A DNA stretch of 64,000 bases from Setoptus koraiensis (lineage: Eukaryota > Arthropoda): positions 23,064,001-23,128,000 of the forward strand of contig CM106586.1 of the NCBI GenBank assembly GCA_048013815.1, given 5' to 3'. Within the stretch, counting starts at the first letter, position 1. Each line of letters starts with the position of its first letter. Of the stretch, positions 33,649 through 45,135 are shown piece after piece. Below the pieces are notes generated by a model that was not told the origin of the DNA, did not search any database, and saw only the letters and a program-made list of their open reading frames with translations. The position numbers and the translations under genes are program-made.

Positions 33649-35323
33649 TTGCACATTGTACAAAGTTGATTGATTCAATGCAAACTTTGTATAGCAAAGT
33701 CGCTCGAGCCGGTCGGACGACTGGCGAAGAATCGCGCTCAAAAGATTACATTTGTATTGGCGCTCGACTCTTACCAAGATCGTCTTGGCGAGGCACTGGC
33801 AGTCTTGGCAAGAGTGGACAAAGTGTGATCAATGGCGCCGTGCGTGATGATTCATCACTGAGCAGCTCTCTCTCTCTGTCGTATGCAGATGATGCAAATG
33901 ATACAAATGACGCAGATGTTACATAAGATGCGGATGCCGCATATGATGCAGATAAATAATGAGCGAATGCCCGTGGATTGTTGGCGCACGGCGCCGGGCT
34001 AACTAATTGTAGCCTAATTGACCTTGCAACATCGAGTTCTGTTACAAATGAGTAACTGGCACTGAAAATAATTGATGATAACAAATGTGTCAGTGCAAAC
34101 ATATTGTCAGCTAACAAGCGACCAAACGAGCGATTTTCATGCTGGCTTATCGCTCATTGGCCGTGTTTGTCTATGCGGCCGCTCATGTGTCTACCGGGCG
34201 CCACAATCGCCTGGCCCATCTTTGCCGGCCAATGGCAAATGTAGTTGTTGATCGGGGAGTATTAATTAGGAGTGATTAGCATCTGTGAGGAAATTCCGGC
34301 GCGCCTGAACTTGAACTGAACCAGACTGGATGCTCACGCGATGCACTGGCCGCTGCACTGTTGCTCGAATAATGATGGCGACCAGCCTAGAATGAACTCG
34401 TTAGTCGGGTTCAAATTACACAACAAATCGTGTGTCCGTGTTCATTCACAAAGTGAGTAGATTTGAAATGCGACAAGAGTCGAACAGTTTGAAAAGTCTT
34501 GAAATCTGATAAGTCTGACACGTCTGACTTATGGCCAGATGAAGCGACCAAACACAATAATTGCAAACAAAATCCTGTGCTCTCGATCGCACCACCGATA
34601 CCCGGTGTAAAGCCGATATCCCCGGCCAGCGATCAGACTGGCTCGATCGGCGATCGCCGATTGCCGCCGAACAGCATTTGCCAGCAGCGTCCGCTGGCCG
34701 CAAACGGCAGCGCTGTGTGCAGTCGGTTTCGCTCGGGGTGCCAATGGCCTCCAATGGGCACAAATGCCCAATGAACGAATGGATGAAAATTGCATGCAAA
34801 TAACGAGTTAATCAATGGCCAATCAATGATGATCGTGCACGATAACACACACATGATAATACCTGATACAATGTATGATGATATTGTTCCGACGCGGGCA
34901 TGTTGCTAGCGATTAATTGGCAAATGGCGCCGCTCAACTTGAGTCAGACAAATCGACGGGCCGGCAATGGAATTGATCCTGGCCAGCGTGTGAATATCAT
35001 TCAAGATGATGAGTCTGTCCAGTTTGTGCATTAGTTGAAATGTGTAAACTGGTTAATTCACCATTAGCAAATAAGTCAATCATACAGGTGAGTTGCGTGA
35101 GTGCATTGTCGGCATTATCGCTTGGTATTATCGGCCGCATATCGCGCATTGTTGCGCAATTGGCTGAACAGGTGAGCTGAGAGTGACAGGTGCAACATGA
35201 CGATTGTGTCACTTTTGCTTATTGATTTGCGCTTGTCACGCATCATTAGATTATTGGTTTGGGCCATCGGTGGCCAGTGTCAATTGTTGCCCAACAGCAA
35301 ATGTCATGCAACTGACCCGCTGC

Positions 35324-35395
35324 GGCCCGACGCCGAGCGGCCCGACACCGAGCGGCCCGACGCCGAGCGGCCCGACCCTGGGCGGCCGGACACTG
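35324..35395. repeat. 15-bp tandem GCGGCCCGACGCCGA
   Basis: Four to five copies, the last two degenerate. Confidence 0.9.
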
Positions 35396-37665
35396 GAATG
35401 CCACTGCTCTGTGGCGGCAGTGGCGGCGGCGGCGGCCGCCGCACGGCAACAAGTGGCCTTGGCACAAGTGCGAAAGGTGCGCTGCTTGGTGCGAGCCGGG
35501 CCCGACCGACCACTGAGCCGGCTTGCCACAGGTAATGCGAGCCAGTACGACACAGTGACGCAACGACACAACGACGCAACAAAGACTTGATTTAAACTTG
35601 ACACACAAGCACCGGTGACACTGGCATCGCCGGCATCATTGCCAGCGATGGCGGCGAGTATAATTGATAATTATCTCAAGGTAATTGGCGCAAGTCGTGC
35701 CGTCCAGCCTTGCGCGCACACACACGCACACACACACGGATAATCATGCGGCTAGTTTGCGAGTCTCAAGCAAGAGTTGCCAGCGATGCCAGGGATTGGG
35801 CAATGCCATAGTGCACCGCTTTCGAATCGCAATCTATCCAGCTATCTGTCTCAGTGAGCAATGAACACAACGCACACGCACGCACAGCTCGCAACTGACA
35901 ACAGATTAGATAATTATCCGCATGGACACCATACAAATGGGCGAGGCTAGCCGGGCCAAAGGGTGCCAGATGCAGGTGAGCTGGCGGATATTTGACTCGA
36001 ACAATTTGACTCAAATTATTTGAGGGAGCGCGCGTTTGTAAGGTGCGAGCAACAAAAAGTTTGAAATCGCTGATTCAATTTTCGTGTTTCGCTCTCGTTG
36101 CTGTGATGTTGTTGTATGTGTTGTTGTATGTGTTGTTGCGTGCGCTGTTATACGAGTGCGATATCTGGACAAACCGATGATGCATTATCAGGGTTTATCA
36201 AGGCTGTATCGTGGCTTGCATTGTGTTATCAAGTAACGATTATCTAACTCTTCTAAATGATTTGCGCCCTCCAAATGATTAACCGTTGGCAGCGATCATC
36301 AGCATTAGCGATATCAGTTGTTACTAACAACTTGTTATGTTATGTTGTTATGTTTGAGATTAAATACACGTAACACAACAGGCGGCGGACACTTGTTGTT
36401 GTCTCACAATCAGAGTCAATCTGTCTGACAGTTTGTCTGCTGTGAGACAAACAAAAACAAAAAAATGATGCAATGACTTGCGAGTGTCATATCTCATAAA
36501 TGTACTCAATCTCATATTTGTGCTCATATTGTAAACTATAGCCAATATAAAGCCAATTGTGTGCGTACATTGTGGCCCCGCAGAGTGGCCCTATGATGCA
36601 AGATGTGGCCAAATTCTGGCCAACATCCGCATCATTGACCTGTTCACCCTAGTGCTTGAGTGTGTTACAAAGCCAACTAGTGTTATGGTTCACCGACCTT
36701 GCCCGTCCGTCCGTCCGTCTGTCTGCTATACGCTCAAAATGGTCAGTGAGTCATTACGTAACACACTCAGCTGTGCAGCATCACTTGTATCATCACGATC
36801 GGCTGACCGTCACACTTGCCGCTTGACCATTTACTTGCGTCCACCGGCCAACAGTGACTGGCCACTAGTGACTGGCCACTAGTGACTGGCACCAGCACTA
36901 GGGGCTGCCACTTGTTGCAAGCAGCGCCACTTGCCGCAACAACAGTTGCTAGCTTGCCACTAACAGTCACTTGCCCCCGCTGTCTGTTAATCTTGTTAAT
37001 TTGTTTATATGCAACAACAGCAGCATCACTAACTAAAACAGTTGATTGCACACACACACAATTGATGCACTTGTTGCGCACGCCGATGATGTGACGCAAC
37101 TGGCCAATGCCACCGGCCCAACTCACGCCACTCGGCCAGCCAACTTCCTTGCTTGGCCTCCTCCTCCGCCACTACCTGTTACTGGCTGTTACTACCTGTT
37201 TCTACTACCTGTTGCTAGTCTACCTGTTGCGCCGCAGTGTGCTGACAAGTATTGCTCATTCTCACTATTATTACACTTGCATATCAATGCTTTCAGTACC
37301 AATATCAATAGTACAATATCAGACCATTTGCAATATCAAATATGCCTATGGAGAGTTGTTGGTCCACTCGCACTCACGTTCATTTCAGCTGACTCTTGGG
37401 CTGTTGCCCACGATAGCAAGTTTGGCCAACTGATCGTTCACAGCTCCCCTCGTCTCATTTATCCGTCCACTTGATCAGATCTGATCCGATCCCATTCAGC
37501 TGATTTGTGTATTCACAGCAGTGCCAATCCAGCGGCTATTTAATTGCGATTGCCGCCGCCACTCAGCTCGATGTTAGCTGGCAAAAAGTGACCAGTTCAC
37601 GATCATTGTCGGCCAAGATCAAGCTCGCTGGCCGGCCGGCCGACTACAAATTGCAATGAAGCTAA

Positions 37666-38178
37666 ATGGTTGTGATTATCATCGGCGGCAACATTGTAAT
37701 TTACATATTTTACTTAGTAGCCGGCACACTGTGTACATCATCATCATCACCATCGGCAACAGCAGCGCAAGAGGCAACAGCAACGCAAGAGCCAACAGCA
37801 AGAGGCAATGCCCTCCCCCAACTCATTAAGTTGGAACGCATTCCAGTGAGGTTGTTGGCTACAAGTGCCAGTATTGAAAGTTGTTGTTGTTGTTGTTGTT
37901 TTCGCCAACTGCACAACCTGTGTGCACTATGCGGGCATTTGGACCAGATTTATCAATTAAGCAGAGGGACAGTGGGAGCAAAAGAAGTCAAACGAGGCAA
38001 CAAGCAACCATGCAGAAAAGCAGAGAAAGAGTGTGAAAAAGTGGGCGCAAAATCGAAAAGTTCTCAGCTTCAGGCGGGGGCGTACACACTGTTCGATATT
38101 GATCAGATTGACTTTCCAACTTTCTTTGGAATCTCCTCTGCCTGCGATGCTTCTTTTCAAATAAATTATATTACATAA
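37666..38178 (+). CDS. Doubtful orphan open frame, 170 codons
   Basis: ATG-started frame with a hydrophobic first 23 residues (VVIIIGGNIVIYIFYLVAG), then Ser/Thr/Ala-rich sequence, a run of six Cys from a TTG repeat, and a Lys/Glu-rich basic part. An AATAAA lies at the very end of the frame (about 38162). It has no recognised family, and triplet repeats account for part of the open length. Listed only because it combines ATG, leader-like start and polyA signal. Confidence 0.15.
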   Translation: MVVIIIGGNIVIYIFYLVAGTLCTSSSSPSATAAQEATATQEPTARGNALPQLIKLERIPVRLLATSASIESCCCCCCFRQLHNLCALCGHLDQIYQLSRGTVGAKEVKRGNKQPCRKAEKECEKVGAKSKSSQLQAGAYTLFDIDQIDFPTFFGISSACDASFQINYIT

Positions 38179-38217
38179 ACTCGCCTTAAACTGTTTGTTT
38201 GTTGTGGCGAGTCCAGT

Positions 38218-38236
38218 CACACACACACACACACAG
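38218..38236. repeat. CA run
   Basis: About nine CA units; a TC run lies at 38686-38705. Confidence 0.85.
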
Positions 38237-39031
38237 TTGGCAAAGTTGGAGCAAGTTGGCAAGAGTCGGAATAGGAGAGAGGGATGAGTCCCAGTAGTAG
38301 GTGGCAGGGCAATATTTGCGCCCATTGGAAACACTCGATTAAACTCAAAACAACTCCAACACATTTAGTTAATCCTGAATAATTGCCAAGCTGGAGCGGT
38401 ACGAGTAACTCTAGACTCATTAGCTCACTCGATGAGCTGGCCAACCATCGTGGCTAGCTGGCCAACAATCACCTGTCCAGAATTTATCCGCCAAGTTCAC
38501 TTATCCAGCGGTTGCCGGAATAGAGTGCGAGCATCATCGGATGCTGCCCTGGGCACTGGCCTCTCGCCGCTCACCTCTGGCCAGCCCTTGACAACAAAAT
38601 CTCGAAACAAAATATTAATCTTGTTGTGTCGCTTCGAGAATAGTTGCTTCTGCCAACAAATGACACACGCCGGTCGGCGCTTAGTCTCTCTCTCTCTCTC
38701 TCTCTAGCAACACACCTGAGCATAGCTGTCATGTCGCAACGCTGACTGGCTCATACACTGACTGATAAAATCCGGAGACAAAAAACTTATGCGAGCTTGA
38801 CAAAACAGACGAAACTACTTCATTCATCGGCCAGATAGAGGAATAACCTCTAGCCGCACTAGCTTGCCACTATGTGTAAATGCTATGCATACTAAGCACA
38901 AGATAGTCCATGTGAATTGATCACAGGCTGATTGTGATATAGTTAAACGAAACGAAACGAGCTCCAGATGAACTCGCTGATTTTGTCCTCCTGTCAAAAC
39001 CTAATTCCGACAACTCAATGATGATCACCCT

Positions 39032-39072
39032 ACCGGTAATAGTGCCTGGCAAATGTGTGTACTATTACCGGT
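39032..39072. repeat. Perfect 12-bp inverted repeat
   Basis: ACCGGTAATAGT at 39032-39043 and its exact complement at 39061-39072, with a 17-base spacer, at the left edge of the AT-rich island. Confidence 0.9.
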
Positions 39073-39278
39073 GCGATACATTTTACTGTATTTTTTCTAT
39101 TTTAAAATTTATTACACTCAACATAATATGCAGAATATGGAGTGTATGTAGAGTAGTGTCAACTTTGAATTATCACGTTATCTTGATGATACAAAATTAC
39201 TAGTTACGGCCAAGTCACCCTGTTGCCAGGTACAACACCGCATGCAGCAACAACACCACTTCGGTCAACCGCTCTTAC

Positions 39279-39464
39279 CGGACTAGATCGACACAAATCC
39301 GCTAAAGTTGCATTCAAGACTTTTATTGAGTCAATTAACATACTATTATCATCACGTTCACTTCCAAGTTGGCTAAAGCTTGGCGCTCTTCTTAGTTTTA
39401 TTCCAACGCCACTATCAATCAGTTTGATTTTGAGCGATGGTCTAAGCAAAGTGTCATAAGTCAT
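39279..39464 (-). CDS. Possible first coding exon of an unrecognised gene
   Basis: On the minus strand an ATG (39462-39464) opens exactly 62 codons (MTYDTLLRPSLKIKLIDSGV...ATLADLCRSSP) ending at CCG before GTAAGAG, a good donor. Base use resembles the AT-rich genes next door. No family recognised, and no following exon found to the left. The plus strand is also open here, so this may be chance. Confidence 0.25.
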
Positions 39465-39591
39465 GACACTCACTTGTCTGTCTCTAATGAACAACTAGCA
39501 AGCCAACGAACAAGCGAGCCAGAGCTGCTTGCAACTCGATAATGGCCACTAGTGAAGTGAATATTTATATCTGGTTCGACTGTTCAGTTGC

Positions 39592-39602
39592 TATATATAA
39601 AG
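39592..39602 (+). promoter_or_regulatory. TATA-box-like element
   Basis: TATATATAAAG on the plus strand in AT-rich DNA about 420 bases left of the METTL2 stop. No gene was identified downstream on that strand before the end of METTL2, so its use is doubtful. Confidence 0.25.
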
Positions 39603-40014
39603 TACAACACCGACAGCGAATAACAACTCGCCTTTGAGAACAATACTGCGTCGTGATATCACCCAATCGATTGTTGCTCCCTTTGTTGGCTGGTCATCTC
39701 TAATGATAACACTTTGTACAGCATTATCATAATCATGCTAATGAATTATGCCAACCATAATATCGTGACGGCAACATTATGTTGATGATTATCACCAGAC
39801 AGTCTATCACAATCCATTATGATTGATCGAAAATGATTGGCCGACGACACATTGTTGACTGATGCAGTTTTTCATTAGTGTAGACGACTTGATTATATAA
39901 TCCACCAGATTCTATAATGTACAAACTATTTTCAACAACAGTCCAAGTAAACCAAATGTCGCTGCTCAACTACTATTGGTTATTGATTGACTATTGGCTG
40001 ATATCACTGTTGGT

Positions 40015-40020
40015 TTTATT
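40015..40020 (-). terminator. Polyadenylation signal overlapping the METTL2 stop codon
   Basis: The minus strand reads GAATAAAACC at the end of the frame; TAA is the stop and also the core of AATAAA. Use of this signal would leave an extremely short 3' UTR. Confidence 0.5.
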
Positions 40021-40927
40021 CTTTGATGTACTTTGCTTGAATCCAACATCGACACATCTTCAATGATTTTGCCCTATTGCATAACAATCGTCGATCTGTG
40101 TTGAGTTCTTTCTTTTTCATGCCGGCCTGCCTGAAAAGAGAGTCAACAAAGTTCTCTGTGAAAAAGTATGTAGTGGTCCCGTCGCCTCTAACGTAATAAT
40201 TTTCATCGAGTCTGGATTTTCCTTTGAATCTTAATTGAGCCATATCGTATCTGGCATAGTCTCTAAAAAATATCGTTCCACCCTTGGCCAGATATTTGAC
40301 CAAGTTTGACACAACATTTGACATTTGATCTACCCTTATTGCAGATAAAACAAATATCATGGTTATGAAATTGAGCTCACCGGAAATCTTCTCTTCGAGT
40401 CGATGCAAAGAATGTGTTATATCTAACTGAAATGCAGAAATGTTGCCATTTTCACTATACAAGGGATTCTTTTTGAGAGTTTCAATCGCGTATGAAGAGA
40501 TATCACAACAATACAAAAATAATCGCGGATTTTTGTTTTCCTTGACTATCGGTATAACAGCGTTTCCGACACCTGAGCCAACCTCAAGAAGTTTGCAATC
40601 TTTCGAGTCCAACCTGAGATATTCAATGATTTCCGGTAGCTCTGAAAATATCCAACGACGATCCTTGAAGAAACGGTCCTCGTGAGTTGCATAAAACTCT
40701 TGCCACTTTTGTTCACATTCTGATTCAATTTTTGAAATACGCTTTTGGATGTCTCCATCATTTATCATCTCGGCCTCCTCTCGCTGAATTTTAAGTCTTT
40801 GTTCTGCCTCCTGAACCATATCATCGTTCCACACGAGATCATCCCACGCATTCTGCGAGAATATATCCTGATCATCAGTTAGATGACGACCTCTCTTTGT
40901 TAGTCTAATACCCGGAGTGTTTTGCAT
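40016..40927 (-). CDS. METTL2: tRNA N3-methylcytidine methyltransferase, METTL2 type (intronless)
   Basis: SAM-dependent enzyme making m3C32 in the anticodon loop of certain tRNAs (Trm140/METTL2 family; METTL8 is the mitochondrial relative). The single 303-residue open frame runs from ATG 40925-40927 and aligns over its length with METTL2. The N-terminal FSQNAWDDLVWNDD is at about 23-36, and EFYATHEDRFFKDRRWIF at about 77-94. SAM motif I LLEVGSGVGN is at 113-122, the acidic YCCDIS at 139-144, FVLSAI at 192-197, and the signature FRDYARYDMAQLRFK..YYVRGDGT..YFF at 221-256. There is no mitochondrial presequence in the frame, so a cytosolic role is likelier. A TAG preceded by a pyrimidine-rich tract lies about 80 bases upstream and could be a 5' UTR splice acceptor. 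The stop codon overlaps an AATAAA. It is divergent from the gamma-COP gene. Confidence 0.95.
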   Translation of the reverse strand: MQNTPGIRLTKRGRHLTDDQDIFSQNAWDDLVWNDDMVQEAEQRLKIQREEAEMINDGDIQKRISKIESECEQKWQEFYATHEDRFFKDRRWIFSELPEIIEYLRLDSKDCKLLEVGSGVGNAVIPIVKENKNPRLFLYCCDISSYAIETLKKNPLYSENGNISAFQLDITHSLHRLEEKISGELNFITMIFVLSAIRVDQMSNVVSNLVKYLAKGGTIFFRDYARYDMAQLRFKGKSRLDENYYVRGDGTTTYFFTENFVDSLFRQAGMKKKELNTDRRLLCNRAKSLKMCRCWIQAKYIKE

Positions 40928-41336
40928 GTGAAATATTTCTTGGAAACAATGAAGAGCATCGGTGATTCTGCTGGATAAATGAAAATCTTTGCTGGCTTTG
41001 GGGTCCTATGCAAAAGAATCGGAAATAGATATGGATTGTATCAGAATAGATAAACCATCGTGATTGCAATCGGCTTATTTTGGCAGGACAACATCTGACT
41101 CAATCAGTGCCGCCGAACAGCGCTTTAACGTTTTAAATGCCGCGCTATAACAGCAAATGTTGTGTGTGTTGTAAGCGTTTTGTCAAAACTACCTGACAAT
41201 CGCCTAAATGGACATGATTGTAACGATTCTGTTACTGTTATATTATTGAAGATATAATATATTTATATGAAAAAGGTAATATATCTAAGCCTAATATTAT
41301 TATTTACTACCCATTGTATTTATTTCAAATCAAATC
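40928..41336. promoter_or_regulatory. Divergent promoter region between METTL2 and gamma-COP
   Basis: The 409 bp between two outward-facing start codons must carry both promoters unless a 5' UTR intron of METTL2 lies here. No clear TATA box near either start. The part nearest gamma-COP is very AT-rich, and the middle is GC-richer (around 41110-41170). Confidence 0.55.
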
Positions 41337-43815
41337 ATGGTACTGGACAAGAAGGATGAGAATTCCTGGGAGGAATCCCTGGACAAGACTACGGTATTGC
41401 AAGAGGCTCGTCTTTTCAATGCAACCTCTGTAGATGTAAGAAAATGTAGTCTAGTTCTAACCAAAATCATCTATGTAATCATGCAAGGAGAACGTCTCAC
41501 ACAAAAGGAAGCGACAGATGTATTCTTCAACATGACTAGACTCTTTCAATCAAAAGATTCCACTCTCAGGCGCCTTACTTACATTGGTATAAAGGAATTA
41601 TCCAAGCAAGCAGAAAACGTCTATGTCGTTACTTCTAGCCTAACAACCGATGTAAACTCGTCCAAAGATAATCCAGCTGTTAGAGCATCTGCCCTACGTG
41701 CTCTATGCCAAATTTCAGATGAGTCCACTGTGCCCAGCATAGAGAGATATCTTAAACAAGCGATCGTAGATAAGTCTCCAGTTGTCGCCTCAGCCGCATT
41801 GGTATCTTCGTTGCATCTATCTTCCTCCATACCAGAATGTGTCAAAAGGTGGACAACTGAGATACAGGGAGCATTAAACTCCGACTCACCGATGGTTCAA
41901 TACCACGCTCTAGGACTATTATATAAAATAAGAAAAGATGATCGGCTGGCAATTTCAAAACTGATAAGCAATTGTATTAAAAACGGACTACGATCAATAT
42001 TCGCGATTTGTTTCCTAATAAGAATCATCATTCGATTGATTAATGATGAGGAAATCGATGGGGATGAGGCAAAATATTACCTAGATTTTATTAAGAATAG
42101 TCTACATCACAGGTCGGATACAGTAATTTATGAGGCCGCCAACGCGTTAGCAAACTTGCGAAATGCAAGTGCTCATGAGCTATCAGCCCCTGTTTCAGCT
42201 CTTCATACATTCCTAAGTTCACCCAAAGCCACATTGAGATTTGCAGCAGTGCGAACCCTAAATAGGGTTGCAACTACACATCCTGGCGTTGTTTCAGCAT
42301 GCAATCTCGACCTAGAATCATTGATTACGCAATCCGATACCAACCGATCTATAGCGACTCTGGCTATCACAACTCTACTGAAGACAGGAAGCGAAAATTC
42401 TATTGAAAGATTTCTCTCTCAAATTGGAGGGTTCCTTCCCGAAATTGACGATGAGTTCAAGGTTGTAGTTGTGGCATCTATCAGACAACTATGTCAACGA
42501 TACCCAGCCAAGCATTATGTCATGATGAACTTTCTGTCTAAGATGCTACGAGAAGAAGGTGGTTACAACTATAAAAAAGCAATTGTTGACACCATTATTA
42601 ATATAATAGAAGACAACGAAGAAACCAAGGAAGAGGGCCTGATTCATCTATGTGACTTCATCGAAGATTGTGAGCATACAGGTTTGGCCGTCAAAGTTTT
42701 GAGTCTTCTAGGTAGGGAAGGACCAAAAACGGTCAATCCATCTAGGTATACTCGATTCATTGATAATCGCCTATTTTTAGAGAAATCTCCCGTTGAATGT
42801 GCCGCAGCTGCCGCATTGGCGAAATTTGGTGCCAACTGCAAGGATCCAGAGAGTATTCTTATAGCCTTCGATAGGAGCAGTCTTAATAAAGATGATGAAG
42901 TGCGCGACAGGGACATATTTTACAAAAACATTCTAAGCGTAGGAGATCCTTCGTTGAGTTCTCAATTTGTTAGTAATCCCCTTTTACAGGTATCATTTTC
43001 AGACCTTGAAGCTAAACTCATGGATTATATTGAATTTGGCTCACACGACGAACCATTCGATATAAAATCGGTGGCATTTGTTGGATCAGAGAACTTGAAT
43101 TTCGATACTCATTCCGAAAGAATCCTTAGAGCCAATGACATGGAGGGCGCCTATACAAGTGTCGAAGACAAACATGAGATTTCTATTACAAATAATAACA
43201 CCAACACCTCAGTCCAAAATTCGATTAACTTTGAAGCAACTATTCAAGCAATTGAAGAACTAGCCTCACTCGGCCTGGGTCCCCTTCTCACATCTCAGGA
43301 ACCAATAGCCCTAACAGAACCAGAAACAGAAATAGTTGTCAGCTGTATCAAGCACATATTCCGAGAACATATATTGTTTCAATTCGAATGCACCAACACT
43401 ATGAGTGATCAAACACTGCAACAAGTTTCTGTGGAGATGTGTGTAAGTAGTATAAGCATATTGAATTTTAGATTAATATGTGTTCTCTATAGTGCAGATA
43501 ATTGATTGAAAATCCTCTTAACACACTTTTTATCTCTTTCAGGTGCCGCATGGTCTGCAAATAGTGGCCAGTATCAAATGTCCCGAGTTGTTATATAATA
43601 AAAAATCGGCGGCTTACGTTTGCGCAAAACTAAGAGGTGACGATCCTCAATTGGGGACATGCGATAACGTTTTCCTCAAATACATCGTGGGTGATTCGTC
43701 GGATGACAGGGGCATAGAAGACGAATATCAATTGGAAAACTTTGATGTCGACCTGCCTGAGTTTATGCTGGATGGTTACGTTAATGAAGGTTTTAATCAT
43801 CATGGTTCGAATTGA
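41337..43815 (+). CDS. COPG: Coatomer subunit gamma (gamma-COP), shortened appendage
   Basis: Large subunit of the COPI F-subcomplex that coats Golgi-to-ER vesicles. Exons 41337-43442 and 43543-43815 join in phase 0 (GTAAGTAG donor, TCTTTCAG acceptor) to 792 residues. The adaptin-like HEAT trunk covers about 1-540 and is very well conserved (for example KLISNCIKNGL, NRSIATLAITTLLKTGSE, FKVVVVASIRQLCQ). A linker with LGPLLTSQEPIALTEPETEI precedes the appendage, which starts at about 640 with HILFQFECTNTMSDQ. The frame stops after ENFDVDLPEFMLDGYVNEGF, about where the beta-sandwich ends. Usual family members are about 860-880 residues, so the platform subdomain (about 110-120 residues, including the conserved LEEAV..FLGM segment) is absent. 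No match for it was found in any frame of the next 1.3 kb. AATAAA signals follow at 43949 and 43973. Confidence 0.97.
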
Positions 43816-43948
43816 GCGCGCTTGGGTATGCATCGGAATTAGATGCATTTGGGGCATTGCAATTAGTGTGTTGCGGTCAAAAGAGCCCGCCCAACCGAAC
43901 ATGCCCAGCTCTCGAGCGGATTTTGGGCAGTGGGCATGCCCAAGATGA

Positions 43949-43978
43949 AATAAAAAACAGCCAGATATTACCAATAAA
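43949..43978 (+). terminator. Two polyadenylation signals after gamma-COP
   Basis: AATAAA at 43949-43954 and again at 43973-43978, about 135 and 160 bases after the TGA stop. They support the transcript really ending here. Confidence 0.5.
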
Positions 43979-44213
43979 AGTGAAGAATGATGAAAAATAA
44001 GTGTGTCGTTCGATATAAACCATTTCTCTATGAACAATGAATACAGGCCATATTGCGGTCATGGGCCAGGTTGAGAGAAAATCTTTTTACAGGTCTGTTT
44101 GCAAACGGATGACTTTGGGTTCGCGGGTCGGTGGCACCGCGAATGGACAAGTGCTCTAGAGCGGTCCATTGGTCGGTCAAGCTGGATACACAGGACAAGA
44201 ACCGCTGCTTGCA

Positions 44214-44238
44214 ACACACACACACACACACACACACA
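44214..44238. repeat. CA dinucleotide run
   Basis: About 12 AC units in the GC-rich stretch inside the gene-dense island, the same repeat class as in the flanks. Confidence 0.9.
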
Positions 44239-45135
44239 ACCGTGGTCGTGTGGGTAGAATTGATCGAACCTCTTGCCACTCATTCGTTTGTGCGTCTGTT
44301 CTCATCGCTGCGCTTTCGTGGTTGGCGCGTTTGTCCGTGTGTGTGTCTGTGTTCTTCAGAATGACGAAAAAGAATGGCTCTGCCACTGCCGCCGCTACCT
44401 ATGCCTGTCCATTGCTGGCTCACACATCCTCTGAGAGTCAGTATTATATGCTAACGTTTTGTTGTCGTCGTTGTGGACGTTGAACTAGGTTATCAAGCCG
44501 ACTACAACACTACAACTCCCATAGTTGATCCGGATAATTGACAAAAATACAAAACGCAAAATACAAAATCAGCCGATAACAATATCCTCATCGCGGCCGA
44601 TTTGTGTGCCGACTGATCAGTCAGCGTCGTCGCAACAAACGAATAGTATTAGCAGCTTTTACTATCCATTATTATTTTTGCTGTTCTGTTTTGTTTAAAA
44701 ACAGACAACAGTGTCATATATACACATCACATATTACATGTATCATATAATAACCCACCATAGGTACCCTTCTCTACACCTGTGAGTGTGTGTGTGATAG
44801 AAACAACATAGACAAACAAATGAAATTACATTTTTAAATTATAAATAAACTGTGTGTATTTAGAGAACAGGCAGTACTGATATTGCTAATAATAATAATC
44901 AGCAACCACCAACAATAATAACTAAATATATCTTTCCACCAACCAATGATTTGAGGCCAAGGACAAATTACAACCAAGATATACTCAAAATATATCGGAA
45001 TCACCGTTTGAAACATACGTTGAACCTGATAACAAAGGATAATACTCCTCTCTCTCACACACATCTCCACCATATATCCATATATCACCATAAATCATCG
45101 ATTAACTCAAACCAATCAAAATCAACTCTATCATT

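Larger units (their letters stand above)
31006..39278. other. Gene-poor DNA between transglutaminase and the AT-rich island
   Basis: Upstream region of the transglutaminase gene (promoter expected within the first few hundred bases, no TATA box seen), then microsatellites, TTC-rich and GAT-rich tracts and tandem repeats. No gene recognised apart from the doubtful frame at 37666-38178. Confidence 0.5.
43816..45135. other. Intergenic DNA between gamma-COP and FAM76
   Basis: Contains the 3' end of gamma-COP, then a GC-rich stretch (about 44090-44640) with a CA run and words typical of the outer flanks, then AT-rich DNA (about 44640-45135) that is the probable FAM76 promoter and 5' UTR. No further gene seen. 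Confidence 0.6.

Noticed and set aside
43816-44000. Short open frame after the gamma-COP stop as a continuation of its appendage
   Set aside because: The residues in the other frames do not resemble the platform subdomain, and polyadenylation signals lie within it.
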